A stretch of 41,132 nt of DNA from Pseudomonadota bacterium (GCA_021805545.1 JAJZFB010000032.1:1-41132), one strand, 5' to 3'; shown: positions 23,674 to 32,679, counted from the first letter of the stretch. A program made the numbers and translations. Notes: generated from the letters alone by a model not told the origin.

Positions 23674-24993
23674 ATGCAAATGAACGATATGGTGATTATC
23701 AGCACGGATGACCATGTATGCGAGCCGCCCAACCTGTTTGACAACCAGCTCTCCGGCGAATTGCTGGCCAGCGCCCCCAAGAACAAAACCGACAAAAACG
23801 GCAATAATTACTGGGAATACCAGGGCCATATGCGCGGCCTTATCGGGTTGAACGCGGTTGTGGGGCGGCCGTTTGAGGAATATGGCATGGAGCCAAGCTC
23901 CTTCAGCCAGCTCCGCAAGGGGTGCTACGATGTGCATGCGCGCATCGATGATATGGATGTCAACGGCATTGCCGCCTCTATGTGCTTTGGCAACTCCATC
24001 GCGTTCGATGGCCAGACTTTCCACAAGGCGCCGGACAAGAAGCTCGCCCTGCGCCACATGCAGGCTTATAATGACTGGCATTACGAGGAATGGTGCATGG
24101 CCTATCCGGGCCGCTTCATTCCCATCGGCGTGCTGCCCACTTGGGATATTGACGCGACGGTTGCGGAAATTCACCGGCTTGCCAAAAAGGGCTTCCGCAC
24201 CGTCGCCATGAACGAGAACCCGACGGTGCAGGGGCTGCCCAGCATCCATAACGATTACTGGGCGCCGTTTTTCAAAGCCATTAACGATACCGACATGACC
24301 ATCGCCCTGCATATTGGCAGCGGCAACCCCGCCCCCCATGCGTCGATGGAATCGCCCATCGAAGCCTGGATTTCCACCATGCCGCTCTCCGTGGCACAGG
24401 GGCTGGCGGATTGGACGCAGTTGAAAGCGCTGCTTGACTACCCCGCCATGCGCATCGCCATTTCCGAAGGCAGCATCGGCTGGGTTCCCTACCTTATGGA
24501 ACGCGCCGATTTCTCGAACTGGCGCCACAAGGTTTGGACCCATTCCCGCCTGCAGAACGTCAAGCCGAGCGAGATCATCAAACGCCACTTTCTGCACTGC
24601 TTCCTGCACGACCCGTACGGGCTTCGGAATTTACAGGAGATTGGCGAGGACATGGTGGCATACGAAGTCGACTACCCGCATTCCGACGCGCTATGGCCCG
24701 ACGCGCCGGAGCATTTATGGGAGTCTGCGAAGCATCTCACCGATCTGCAGATCGACAAGATCACCCATCTCAACGCGATCCGCTTTTTCCGCTTCGATGA
24801 TATGTTCAAGCATTACAAGCGCGAGGCACTGACAGTTGGGGCGCTGCGCGCCAAGGCGAAAGCCAAGGGGGTGGATACCACACCCAAATCCTCGGGCGGG
24901 CTGCGCCCCGTGGAAGATCTGCGCCCCGTAACCTCGGGCGACATCATCGCCATGTCGCGCAAGACGGCCGATGAGCGCATGGCGGCTGAATAA
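23674..24993 (+). CDS. Amidohydrolase family protein (amidohydrolase_2, TIM barrel)
   Basis: This 439-residue protein resembles the ACMSD-like decarboxylase/hydrolase branch of the amidohydrolase superfamily. It begins with the metal-region motif ISTDDHVCEPPNLF, typical of the DDHxxEP subgroup. Later come ALHIGSG (metal His), ISEGSIGW and EVDYPHSDALWPDAP, which holds the catalytic Asp region. It may hydrolyse or decarboxylate a ring-cleavage or hydroxylated product of the P450; this is inference from adjacency. ATG 23674 is preceded by GGAGG at 8 bases; the in-frame TTG at 23659 was rejected. Its own FNR-like box suggests coordinated but separate transcription from the P450. Confidence 0.88.
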   Translation: MQMNDMVIISTDDHVCEPPNLFDNQLSGELLASAPKNKTDKNGNNYWEYQGHMRGLIGLNAVVGRPFEEYGMEPSSFSQLRKGCYDVHARIDDMDVNGIAASMCFGNSIAFDGQTFHKAPDKKLALRHMQAYNDWHYEEWCMAYPGRFIPIGVLPTWDIDATVAEIHRLAKKGFRTVAMNENPTVQGLPSIHNDYWAPFFKAINDTDMTIALHIGSGNPAPHASMESPIEAWISTMPLSVAQGLADWTQLKALLDYPAMRIAISEGSIGWVPYLMERADFSNWRHKVWTHSRLQNVKPSEIIKRHFLHCFLHDPYGLRNLQEIGEDMVAYEVDYPHSDALWPDAPEHLWESAKHLTDLQIDKITHLNAIRFFRFDDMFKHYKREALTVGALRAKAKAKGVDTTPKSSGGLRPVEDLRPVTSGDIIAMSRKTADERMAAE

Positions 24994-25007
24994 GCCACCA
25001 AATAGTC

Positions 25008-25060
25008 TGCCCGGTGCATTCAATTCAGCAAGAATTTCTTGCTGACTGGCGCACCGGGCA
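25008..25060. terminator. Nested hairpin, bidirectional terminator candidate
   Basis: The outer arms TGCCCGGTGC and GCACCGGGCA enclose inner arms CAGCAAGAA and TTCTTGCTG. They lie between the convergent amidohydrolase and ABC permease genes. Confidence 0.7.
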
Positions 25061-25110
25061 TGTCATGCAAATTCACCAAGCCGCCGCCATGGCGGGCCTG
25101 GATACAGGCT

Positions 25111-25887
25111 TTACGGCTTCATCCGGTAGCCGGTGCGGAATATCCACCAGATTACGGCAAGACAGGCCACCATGAACAAGCCGGTGAACGCAAGGCTGAG
25201 CCCCACCCCAACCTCGCCAACGCCGTAAAAACTCCAGCGGAAACCGCTGACCAGATACACAACGGGGTTGAGCATATTCACGGTGCGCCAGGGCTGCGGC
25301 AGCATATCAACCGCATAAAACGCGCCACCCAGGAAGGTGAGCGGGGTTACCACCAGCGCGGGAATAATGGCGAGCTGCTCGAAATTTTGCGCCCAGATGC
25401 CGATGATGAAGCCAAACAGGCTGAAGGAAATTGCCGTAAGCAGCATAAAGGCAACCATCCAGCAGGGGTGCAAAATATGCAGCGGGGTGAAGAAGGTGGC
25501 CGTGCCAAGGATAATCAGCGCCAATATAACCGATTTGGTGGCCGCCGCCCCAACATAGGCCAGCACAGTCTCCATGGCGGAAAGCGGCGCGGCCAGAATT
25601 TCGTAGACAGTCTTGGAGAAAATCGGGAAATAGATGCCAATCGAGGCATTGCCGATGCTCTGCGTGAGCAGTGTGAGCATGATGAGGCCTGGCACAATGA
25701 AGGCCCCATACCCAACCCCGCCCACATGCTGGATGCGCGAGCCGATGGCGCCGCCGAACACCACGAAATACAGCACGGTGGTAACAACCGGTGTGGCGAT
25801 GCTCTGCCAGAAGGTGCGGCGCATACGCGCCATCTCTGCCCGGTAGATCGTCCACACGCCGGTAACATTCAGCCAGGCCACGCTCAT
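25111..25887 (-). CDS. ABC-2 type transporter permease (YadH-like)
   Basis: This 258-residue integral membrane protein has about six hydrophobic segments and the ABC-2 family layout: a cytoplasmic N-terminus with [14 protein letters not shown], a central [11 protein letters not shown], and [19 protein letters not shown] before the last helices. Together with the upstream ATPase it should form an inner-membrane exporter; the substrate is unknown. Its ATG overlaps the ATPase stop by 4 bases. Confidence 0.9.
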   Translation of the reverse strand: MSVAWLNVTGVWTIYRAEMARMRRTFWQSIATPVVTTVLYFVVFGGAIGSRIQHVGGVGYGAFIVPGLIMLTLLTQSIGNASIGIYFPIFSKTVYEILAAPLSAMETVLAYVGAAATKSVILALIILGTATFFTPLHILHPCWMVAFMLLTAISFSLFGFIIGIWAQNFEQLAIIPALVVTPLTFLGGAFYAVDMLPQPWRTVNMLNPVVYLVSGFRWSFYGVGEVGVGLSLAFTGLFMVACLAVIWWIFRTGYRMKP

Positions 25888-26810
25888 GGCGCAGGCTCCA
25901 CCAGGCTGACGAAAATATCCTCAAGCGAGCTGCGGCTGGTGTCCAGGTCCTTGAAATCGATGCCAAGCTCCGCCATGCGGCGAAGCAATGCCGGAACGCC
26001 GGTATCCTCGGCATTGGCATCAAAACCATAGACAAGAACATGGCCGTCATCTGCTAGCTCCAGCTTCCACGGCGCCAATTCAGCGGGAATGGCCCCGAGC
26101 GGATGGTGCAGCACAAGGGTCAAGCGGCGGCGGCCGAGCTTGCGCATCAGCGCCTCCGTCTCCTCCACCAGCAAAATCCGCCCCTGCGCAATAACCCCCA
26201 CACGGTCGGCCATTTCCTCCGCCTCTTCAATGTAATGGGTTGTCAGAATGACGGTGACCCCCTTATCCCGCAAGCGGCGCACCAGCGCCCACATGTCGCG
26301 CCGCAGGCTGACATCCACGCCAGCCGTGGGTTCATCCAGAAACAGGATTTTTGGCTCATGGCTGAGCGCCTTGGCAATCATCACGCGGCGCTTCATGCCG
26401 CCGGACAGCTCAATCACCCGCCGGTCGCGCTTGTCCCATAACGAAAGGTCGCGCAGCAGGTGCTCGATATAGGCCGGGTCTGGCCGGCAGCCATATAGCC
26501 CGCGGCTGAAACTGACCGTATTCCAGACCGTAGCGAAAATATCGAGTGAAATCTCCTGCGGCACCAGCCCGATCAGCCCGCGCGCGGCGCGGTAGTCCCG
26601 GACAATATCGTGCCCGTCCACCAGTACTTGCCCCGCGCTCATGCCCACCGTGCCGCAGATAATGCTGATCAGCGTCGTCTTGCCGGCGCCATTGGGTCCG
26701 AGCAGGGCAAAAATTTCCTGCCGGTTGATCGTAAGGTCAACATTATCAAGGGCGATCAGGCCTGATTGATAAGCTTTACGAAGCGCTGAGACAGAAATAA
26801 TCGGGTGCAT
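25884..26810 (-). CDS. ABC transporter ATP-binding protein (YadG-like)
   Basis: This 308-residue ATPase has the Walker A motif GPNGAGKTT, the Q-loop LVPQE, the signature [15 protein letters not shown], Walker [13 protein letters not shown] and the H-loop [16 protein letters not shown]. The sequence order is close to E. coli YadG, so it is assigned to the ABC-2 export group. The frame is open upstream to 26885, but ATG 26810 ([14 protein letters not shown]) matches the usual family start; no strong Shine-Dalgarno sequence is visible at either site. It overlaps the permease gene. Confidence 0.9.
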   Translation of the reverse strand: MHPIISVSALRKAYQSGLIALDNVDLTINRQEIFALLGPNGAGKTTLISIICGTVGMSAGQVLVDGHDIVRDYRAARGLIGLVPQEISLDIFATVWNTVSFSRGLYGCRPDPAYIEHLLRDLSLWDKRDRRVIELSGGMKRRVMIAKALSHEPKILFLDEPTAGVDVSLRRDMWALVRRLRDKGVTVILTTHYIEEAEEMADRVGVIAQGRILLVEETEALMRKLGRRRLTLVLHHPLGAIPAELAPWKLELADDGHVLVYGFDANAEDTGVPALLRRMAELGIDFKDLDTSRSSLEDIFVSLVEPAP

Positions 26811-26992
26811 ATCAGGACTCGGCAAATGTTTGAGGTGGCAGGCTTTATCTACCCCGGCAAGATGCCGCCATATCAGGCATGACAATCCCCGCCTGACAAC
26901 CCCGCGCGCTCCTGATACTGTTTTTGCACCGCCCCCTGCATCGTCGGCGGGTGCCGCTAAAGCAGGGGCCGATTGCCAGCTTGTTCAGCTCC

Positions 26993-27265
26993 TCAATCGC
27001 CATCGCCCTCGTCGTCATCATCGTGGTGATGGTCCCAGTATCCCTGTGGCGGGTAATAGGCAGGTGGCGGAGCGTAAGCCGGCTGCGGCGCGTAATAATA
27101 GGCCGGCGGCGGCGGCGGCGGTGGGGGCTGGTAATAGGCCGGGCCGCCAAAGCCGAAAATTACACGCGGCCCGCCCCAGCCATCACCATCGGCCCGGGCA
27201 GCCTGGGTGCTGCCGATGAGAAGCGCGGCGATGGCAGCGGCGCCAAAAGCGGATTTGAGTCTCAT
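26993..27265 (-). CDS. Small secreted Pro/Tyr-rich protein with His/Asp tail
   Basis: This 90-residue protein has a signal peptide (MRLKSAFGAAAIAALLIGSTQAARA). The mature part is a low-complexity chain of Pro and Tyr (a run of eight Pro, PAYYYAPQPAYAPP) and ends in YWDHHHDDDDEGDGD, a dense cluster of metal-binding side chains. No enzyme family is recognised; similar Pro/Tyr-rich exported proteins are common and uncharacterised in alphaproteobacteria. ATG 27265 is chosen because GGGAG stands 6 bases before it; the ATG at 27271 abuts that site. It is divergent from a methyltransferase gene. Confidence 0.72.
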   Translation of the reverse strand: MRLKSAFGAAAIAALLIGSTQAARADGDGWGGPRVIFGFGGPAYYQPPPPPPPPAYYYAPQPAYAPPPAYYPPQGYWDHHHDDDDEGDGD

Positions 27266-27420
27266 GGTCATCTCCCGCACCCTGGCCAGACATTCCGGCC
27301 TTATTGGGTACGCTGAGCATTTATCTCCCGGAATGTGCCAAAAGCGGGCGAAGTTTGCGCCAAAAAGGTGGCGGAGGCGGTGGTGGATGAAATGTAATCC
27401 GCGGGCCAAGGCGCGGGATG

Positions 27421-27453
27421 ATACCAGCGGTCATGCTCAATGACCGTTGGTAT
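27421..27453. promoter_or_regulatory. 33-base palindrome, operator candidate
   Basis: ATACCA-G-CGGTCAT (27421-27434), loop GCTCA, and ATGACCG-T-TGGTAT (27440-27453) form 14-base arms with one mismatch. The element sits between divergent genes and is followed by a direct repeat of TGGTATTAGG (27448-27457 and 27459-27468), spaced one helical turn apart. Confidence 0.6.
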
Positions 27454-27490
27454 TAGGCTGGTATTAGGGCCGGCCGCTTATCAAGCGGGC

Positions 27491-28390
27491 ATGGATGCAC
27501 CTACTGGGCACGAGGAGGAGGATTGCTGGTCCCGCTGGCTCGGCCAGGGGCGGGATGGCGGCGATGCCGCCATGCGGGCGCGGATGGAGGCTGAAACCGC
27601 CGCCTATGCCGCGCGGGTACTCGGTTTTGTGCCGGCACCGCCGGGCGAGATGCTGGATATTGGCAGTGGAGATGGGTTGATGGGCTGGGCGGCCTTATCG
27701 CGCTGGCCGGATGTGTTTGTGACGATGACCGATATTTCCCCTGCCCTGCTGGCCCAGGCACGGGCAAAGGCCGCGCGGCTTGGCGTTGCGGCGCAATGCC
27801 GGTTTGTGCGGGCCGGTGCGGAAACGCTGGGTGGCATTGCCGATGCCTCGCAGGATGTGGTGACCAGCCGCTCGGCCCTGGCCTATGTGGCTGATAAGCC
27901 TGCGGCATTCCGCGCGGCATACAGGGTGCTGCGGCCTGGCGGGATAATGGCCATCGCCGAGCCGCTGTTCCGGGAGGAAGCGCTATCCGCCTGCCTGCTG
28001 CGCGAGGCCGCGGCGCAAACCGCCGATCCGCTACTGGCGCTGCTGTATAAATGGAAGGCCGCGCAATTCCCCGGCACGCGTGACGCCATGGAGGCCAGCC
28101 CCCTGGCCAATTACACCGAGCGCGAGCTGCTGGGATTCGCCAAGCAGGCCGGGTTTCGCGGCGCGCATCTGGAACTGCATATTGATGAGCGCGAGGTGCC
28201 GCCGCGCGGCTGGGAAGCATTTTGCGCGGCATCGCCGCACCCTTTGGCGCCGTGTTTGGCGGATATATTGGCCAGAGATTTCTCCCGCGCGGAGCGGGAG
28301 ATTTTTGAAGCGGCGATACGCCCTGGCATCGAGGCCGGGCAATTTGGCACGGCCAGCCGCATGGTTTATTTATACGCGCACAAACCATGA
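27491..28390 (+). CDS. Class I SAM-dependent methyltransferase
   Basis: This protein of about 299 residues has the SAM-binding motif MLDIGSGDGLMGW, an acidic motif II (VTMTDISPALLAQA), and a post-motif region VLRPGGIMAIAEPLFREE typical of the Methyltransf_11/25 group. The substrate is unknown. ATG 27491 is preferred over the in-frame ATG 27440, because 27440 lies inside a 33-base palindrome; neither has a strong ribosome-binding site. It is divergent from the small Pro/Tyr-rich protein and upstream of the cytochrome-porin gene. Confidence 0.78.
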   Translation: MDAPTGHEEEDCWSRWLGQGRDGGDAAMRARMEAETAAYAARVLGFVPAPPGEMLDIGSGDGLMGWAALSRWPDVFVTMTDISPALLAQARAKAARLGVAAQCRFVRAGAETLGGIADASQDVVTSRSALAYVADKPAAFRAAYRVLRPGGIMAIAEPLFREEALSACLLREAAAQTADPLLALLYKWKAAQFPGTRDAMEASPLANYTERELLGFAKQAGFRGAHLELHIDEREVPPRGWEAFCAASPHPLAPCLADILARDFSRAEREIFEAAIRPGIEAGQFGTASRMVYLYAHKP

Positions 28391-28467
28391 AAAACGCGCG
28401 CCGCGCCCCCCGAAGCCGATGATATGATTGTTACAAAAATAAATTCCGCCCCGATATGCGGCTGGAA

Positions 28468-28481
28468 TTGATTCAGATCAT
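28468..28481. promoter_or_regulatory. FNR/FixK-type box before cytochrome-porin operon
   Basis: TTGAT-TCAG-ATCAT has the same core as the box at 23539-23552. Its centre is about 95 bases upstream of the GTG start of the cytochrome-porin gene. Confidence 0.58.
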
Positions 28482-28569
28482 CGTTCAGCCGGCACGTTGC
28501 AAATATCATTTTCCACAACCGGACGGCGAGTATGTGCCGGAAGAACGTATTGCAACAGGAGAGCCGGGC

Positions 28570-29925
28570 GTGACAGCTAAAACATTCCGCCGGATGATTA
28601 TAACCGCATCTTTATGCGCGGGCACGCTGGCGGCCCCGCAGGCCAAGGCGATTCCGGCTTTTGCCGCGCAGACGGGCGAGCCGTGCTCGGCCTGCCATAT
28701 CGGGTTTCCGCAGCTCACCGCCTATGGCCGTTTGTTTAAGCTGCAAGGTTATGTGGCGGGCGGCCATACGCCCACCTTCAAAAATCTCGCCGCGATGATT
28801 CAGGCGGGCTATACTTACCTGGGCAAGAGCGTTCCTGGCGGGCTGGCACCGGATTATCCGGATAACAACGCCGTCTCGGCGCAGCAGATAAGCCTGTTTT
28901 ACGGCGGCGCGCTTTATGCGCCCATTGGGCTGGGGGCCTTTGTACAGGGCACGTTTGATGGTGTAGCGCATCAGTTCCACTGGGATAATCTCGATATCCG
29001 CCTGGCACGGCCGGCACAGGCTTTTGGTATGCCGCTTTATTATGGCTTTACCTTCAACAACAACCCTGGCGTGACCGATTTGTGGAATACGCCGCCAGCC
29101 TGGGGGTATCCGTATATTGCCGATGAGCTTGGCGTGGGCAACGCCGCGGGAGTGCAACTGAGCTCGCTGGGGCAAAGCGTGTATGGCGCGGGGGCTTATG
29201 CCGCGCTTAACATTACGCCTTCGAACATGCTGTACGCCGAGATGGATTTGTACGAGCCTGTACCCAACCACACCGCCTACGCGCTGGGGGTGGGACCGGA
29301 AGTGCCGATTAGCGGTGTTATACCGTATTGGCGCATAGCCTTGCAGCATAGCTGGGGTGCCAGCTCGCTGGAGGTTGGCGCGCTGGGGCTTATCGATAAC
29401 CCCTACCCTGCCGGCTACATGCACGGGCCAAGCGACCAGATTGTGGATGTGGGGCTGGATTCGCAGTTTCAGTGGATCACGCTCAACCACGCGCTCTCGC
29501 TGCAGGCGCTTTATGTGCATGAAACCCAGCATTGGGATGCCAGCTACGCGCTGGGCCAGGCCAGCAACCCCACGGACCGGCTGGATGAGGTGACGCTGAC
29601 GGCTTCTTACCTGTATAAGCAATGGCTGGGCTTTACTGAAAGTTACACGGGTATTACGGGCAATGCCGACCCGGCGCTGTATGCGCCAGCACCAGTTGCC
29701 GGCAGCGCCAATGGCAAGCCAAACACCACTAGCTTTACCACCGAGCTTGATTATTACCCCTGGAATGATGGCGGCCCGGCTTTTTTTCCCTGGATGAACG
29801 CCAAGTTTTTTGTTGAGAATACGTATTACCCGGTATTTAACGGGCTGGCGCATAATTACGATGGGTATGGGCGCAATGCCAGCGGCAATGATGTGCTGTT
29901 TGCCGGAATTTGGCTGGTCTTTTAA
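28570..29925 (+). CDS. Cyc2-like outer-membrane monoheme cytochrome-porin
   Basis: This 451-residue exported protein has a signal peptide (residues 1-27, ending AKA). Directly after it comes IPAFAAQTGEPCSACHIGFPQLTAYGRLFK, which contains one heme site, Cys39-S-A-Cys42-His43. The remainder is beta-rich with alternating hydrophobic residues and ends in Phe (LFAGIWLVF), as expected for an outer-membrane barrel inserted by BAM. A heme plug fused to a porin, with the AQTG...C..CH...PQL..YGR.FK.QGY pattern, is the architecture of Cyc2, the outer-membrane iron oxidase of Acidithiobacillus and Gallionella-type bacteria. GTG 28570 is preceded by AGGAG at 8 bases. It is followed after 15 bases by a periplasmic cytochrome c. 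Iron oxidation itself is inference. Confidence 0.75.
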   Translation: MTAKTFRRMIITASLCAGTLAAPQAKAIPAFAAQTGEPCSACHIGFPQLTAYGRLFKLQGYVAGGHTPTFKNLAAMIQAGYTYLGKSVPGGLAPDYPDNNAVSAQQISLFYGGALYAPIGLGAFVQGTFDGVAHQFHWDNLDIRLARPAQAFGMPLYYGFTFNNNPGVTDLWNTPPAWGYPYIADELGVGNAAGVQLSSLGQSVYGAGAYAALNITPSNMLYAEMDLYEPVPNHTAYALGVGPEVPISGVIPYWRIALQHSWGASSLEVGALGLIDNPYPAGYMHGPSDQIVDVGLDSQFQWITLNHALSLQALYVHETQHWDASYALGQASNPTDRLDEVTLTASYLYKQWLGFTESYTGITGNADPALYAPAPVAGSANGKPNTTSFTTELDYYPWNDGGPAFFPWMNAKFFVENTYYPVFNGLAHNYDGYGRNASGNDVLFAGIWLVF

Positions 29926-29940
29926 CCAATGGAGAAAGAC

Positions 29941-30327
29941 ATGACAATGATACGGAATATCGCGCTGGCGGCACTGCTGGCACAGCTTGCCAGTGTTGGC
30001 GCGGCACAGGCGGCGGGCAGTGTTAGCGCGGGCGCGCAAGTATACGCCAACCAGTGCGCCATGTGCCATTCCAACCAGCCGGGTGGGCAGGGCATTGGTC
30101 CCAGCCTGGCCGGTGTGTATGGCAAGCCCGCCGCCTCGCAGGCCGGGTATGATTTTTCTCCGGCGCTGAAGGCCGCGCATCTCATCTGGAATGATGCCAC
30201 GCTGAACAAATTCCTCGCGGCACCGCAAGCAACCGTACCGGGCACCAAAATGCCCTATGCGGGGCTGACCAACGCGGCCCAGCGCGCCAATGTGATCGCG
30301 TATCTGGCCTCCATCGCCAACCCCTAG
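29941..30327 (+). CDS. Periplasmic class I cytochrome c
   Basis: This 128-residue exported cytochrome has a signal peptide (residues about 1-25, GAAQAAG). The heme motif is Cys39-A-M-Cys42-His43 and the distal ligand is Met104 in GTKMPYAG, with the IGPSLAGVYGK segment of cytochrome c2/c-550-like proteins. GGAGAAAG precedes ATG 29941. It is co-transcribed with the Cyc2-like gene and could receive electrons from it in the periplasm. Confidence 0.92.
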   Translation: MTMIRNIALAALLAQLASVGAAQAAGSVSAGAQVYANQCAMCHSNQPGGQGIGPSLAGVYGKPAASQAGYDFSPALKAAHLIWNDATLNKFLAAPQATVPGTKMPYAGLTNAAQRANVIAYLASIANP

Positions 30328-30332
30328 GTCCC

Positions 30333-30361
30333 GGCTCTGAAATCCGTTGGATTTCAGAGCC
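30333..30361. terminator. Hairpin after cytochrome c gene
   Basis: GGCTCTGAAATCC-GTT-GGATTTCAGAGCC is a perfect 13-bp stem with a 3-base loop, 5 bases after the cytochrome stop. No T-run follows directly, so the terminator role is inferred. Confidence 0.75.
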
Positions 30362-30480
30362 ATCACACTAGATCGTTTTGAAAAAACCGCGCATGTTTCG
30401 TGCCCAGATGAGGCTGGGGCGGCAAGAGCCGGGGTAATCCACCCTGTATGCGGAGAGCCGCCGCAATGCGGGAGGGGGCC

Positions 30481-32679
30481 ATGGCGGCAAGTTTGGCGGG
30501 TTTTCAAGCAGTACAGGATTATTGGCTTGATGCGTGGCAGCGTTCTATTCTGGCACTGGATGTGCTGCGTGAGCGGGGCAATATTTTCCTGGAGCAGAGC
30601 GCCAAGGAAGTTCCCCATGCCCTCACCTTCATGGCCGAGCTGGTGGCCGATGGGCGGAAACTGCCGCGCCCGGTGAATTATGCGCTGGTGCGCATTGTGC
30701 CGCCAGAGGGCGCCATGATTGACCCGGCGAAGACGCCCATTATCGTGGTGGACCCGCGCGCCGGGCATGGGCCAGGCATTGGTGGGATGAAGCAGGACAG
30801 CCAGATTGGCATGGCGCTGGCGGCGGGGCATGCGTGCTATTTTGTTGGGTTTTTGCCCAAACCAATACCCGGCCAGACCGTGGAGGATGTATGCTTGGCC
30901 GAGGCGCATTTTACCGGGGAGGTGGCCAGGCTGCACCCCGAAGCCGAGGGCAAGCCCATGGTCATCGCCAACTGCCAGGCTGGCTGGCAGATTATGATGA
31001 TGGCGGCCATGCGGCCTGGGCTGACCGGGCCCATTATGCTGGCGGGATCGCCACTTTCATACTGGGCGGGCGTGCGGGGCAAAAACCCTATGCGTTACCT
31101 GGGCGGCATGCTGGGCGGCACATGGCTGACGGCGTTGGCCGGGGATTTGGGCAATGGTATTTTCGACGGCGCGAATCTCGTCGCCAATTTCGAGGCTCTG
31201 AATCTGGCGAATACTTATTGGACCAAGCCGTTTAACCTGTATGCGAACGTGGATAAGGAACGGGAGCGATTCCTGGATTTCGAAACCTGGTGGGGCAGCC
31301 CTGTTCTGCTCAATGCCGAAGAAATGCTGTGGATCGCGCAGAACCTTTTCATCGGTAACAGGCTTTCCACAGGGCAATTGCGCGATACGGATGGCGTGCG
31401 GATTGACTTGCGGAATATAAAGGCGCCGATCGTGGTGTTCTGCTCATGGGGCGACAACATTACGCCACCGCAGCAGGCTTTGGGCTGGATCCTCGATTTA
31501 TACGAGCATGACCAAGAGATTTTGGAGAACGGCCAGACGATTATCTACACGATGCACCAGACGATCGGGCATCTGGGCATTTTTGTTTCCGGCAAGGTGG
31601 CCACAAAGGAACATGGCGAGTTTGTTTCTGCCATGGAGCTGATAGATGTGACGCCGCCCGGATTATACGAGGCGGTTATTAGCGATGTTGATGAAACGAC
31701 CGAAAACCAGGAGTTGATAAACGGGAAATACCTGCTCCGGCTTGAGGCGCGCACACTGGATGATCTTCGCGCGCTGGGCGGTAATGATCTGGACGATGAG
31801 CGGCGCTTTGCCGCGGTTTCGGCTATATCCGGCGTCAATCTGGGGCTTTACCGTACATTGATGGCCCCTGTTGTAAAGGCCATGGCCAATGAGCCGATGG
31901 CCAGGGCGCTGCGCAACATGCACCCCAACCGGCTCCGGTTTTCGATGTTCTCTGACAAAAATCCGTTCATGCAGCCGGTGAAAATACTCGCCGGTGCCGT
32001 GCGTGCCGGGCGCAAGCCGGTTGACGCCGGTAATCCGCTGGTCACGGTGCGGGAGGCCGCCTCGGCGCTTATCACATTATCGCTGCAAATAGCCAATGAA
32101 TACCGTGACGCGATGATGGAGACCGTGTTCCTGCAAACCTATGGCTCGCCCGTCTTGCAGGCGCTAGCCGGGTTGCAGGCCGAGCCCGGCAAGCAGCCGC
32201 GGCAGATCGAGCGCGATTTGGTCAGGGAACAGAATATCGCGCGGCTGCGTGCGGAGCTGGAACAGAAATTCGAGGCTGGCGGGGTGGAGGAAGCGCTGGC
32301 GCGCGCATTTTATTACATCCGCACCAACACAGGCATTGTGGATGAGCGCGGCTTTACGGTCATCCAGCAGATAAGGGCGGCACGCCCCGCCGGCAAACAC
32401 CTCAGCCTGGCGCGATTGAAGCAATTGATGAGGGAACAATATCTGCTCATCCGCTTGGATGAGCAGCGGGCCGTGAATGCACTTCCAAAACTACTGGTGA
32501 CTGACCCGGAAGAAATAAACGCAGCACTGATGGCACTGCGTCAGATTCTGACCGCGCCAGGCCCATTAACCACCGCGGAGAAGAAGCGCTTGGCGCATAT
32601 CGAGAAATTATTTGGCGCAACAGGCCGTGCCGCGCGGGTGAAAGGTGCGGGCACGGCAGCACCGAAAACCAAAGCATAA
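30481..32679 (+). CDS. DUF3141 family alpha/beta-hydrolase-like protein
   Basis: This 732-residue protein fits DUF3141, a family related to polyhydroxyalkanoate synthases. The N-terminal half is an alpha/beta-hydrolase fold with a possible triad: Cys165 (IANCQAGW), Asp325 (SWGDNITPP) and His364 (TIGHLGIF). A Cys nucleophile is what PhaC enzymes use. The C-terminal half is helical and charged. The reaction is unknown; an acyltransferase or thioesterase role is a guess. ATG 30481 is chosen because GGGAGG precedes it closely; ATGs at 30448 and 30466 are alternatives. A methyltransferase follows 9 bases downstream. Confidence 0.82.
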   Translation: MAASLAGFQAVQDYWLDAWQRSILALDVLRERGNIFLEQSAKEVPHALTFMAELVADGRKLPRPVNYALVRIVPPEGAMIDPAKTPIIVVDPRAGHGPGIGGMKQDSQIGMALAAGHACYFVGFLPKPIPGQTVEDVCLAEAHFTGEVARLHPEAEGKPMVIANCQAGWQIMMMAAMRPGLTGPIMLAGSPLSYWAGVRGKNPMRYLGGMLGGTWLTALAGDLGNGIFDGANLVANFEALNLANTYWTKPFNLYANVDKERERFLDFETWWGSPVLLNAEEMLWIAQNLFIGNRLSTGQLRDTDGVRIDLRNIKAPIVVFCSWGDNITPPQQALGWILDLYEHDQEILENGQTIIYTMHQTIGHLGIFVSGKVATKEHGEFVSAMELIDVTPPGLYEAVISDVDETTENQELINGKYLLRLEARTLDDLRALGGNDLDDERRFAAVSAISGVNLGLYRTLMAPVVKAMANEPMARALRNMHPNRLRFSMFSDKNPFMQPVKILAGAVRAGRKPVDAGNPLVTVREAASALITLSLQIANEYRDAMMETVFLQTYGSPVLQALAGLQAEPGKQPRQIERDLVREQNIARLRAELEQKFEAGGVEEALARAFYYIRTNTGIVDERGFTVIQQIRAARPAGKHLSLARLKQLMREQYLLIRLDEQRAVNALPKLLVTDPEEINAALMALRQILTAPGPLTTAEKKRLAHIEKLFGATGRAARVKGAGTAAPKTKA

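Noticed and set aside
26900-26990. GC-rich hairpin (CCCCTGC/GCAGGGG) between the small secreted protein and the ABC ATPase
   Set aside because: The stem has a mismatch and no T-run follows on the minus strand, so a terminator could not be supported.
28612-30936. A 774-codon open frame on the minus strand across the cytochrome genes
   Set aside because: It is antisense to three well-supported genes with recognisable motifs, has no family resemblance and crosses the hairpin at 30333; long antisense frames are expected in GC-rich DNA.
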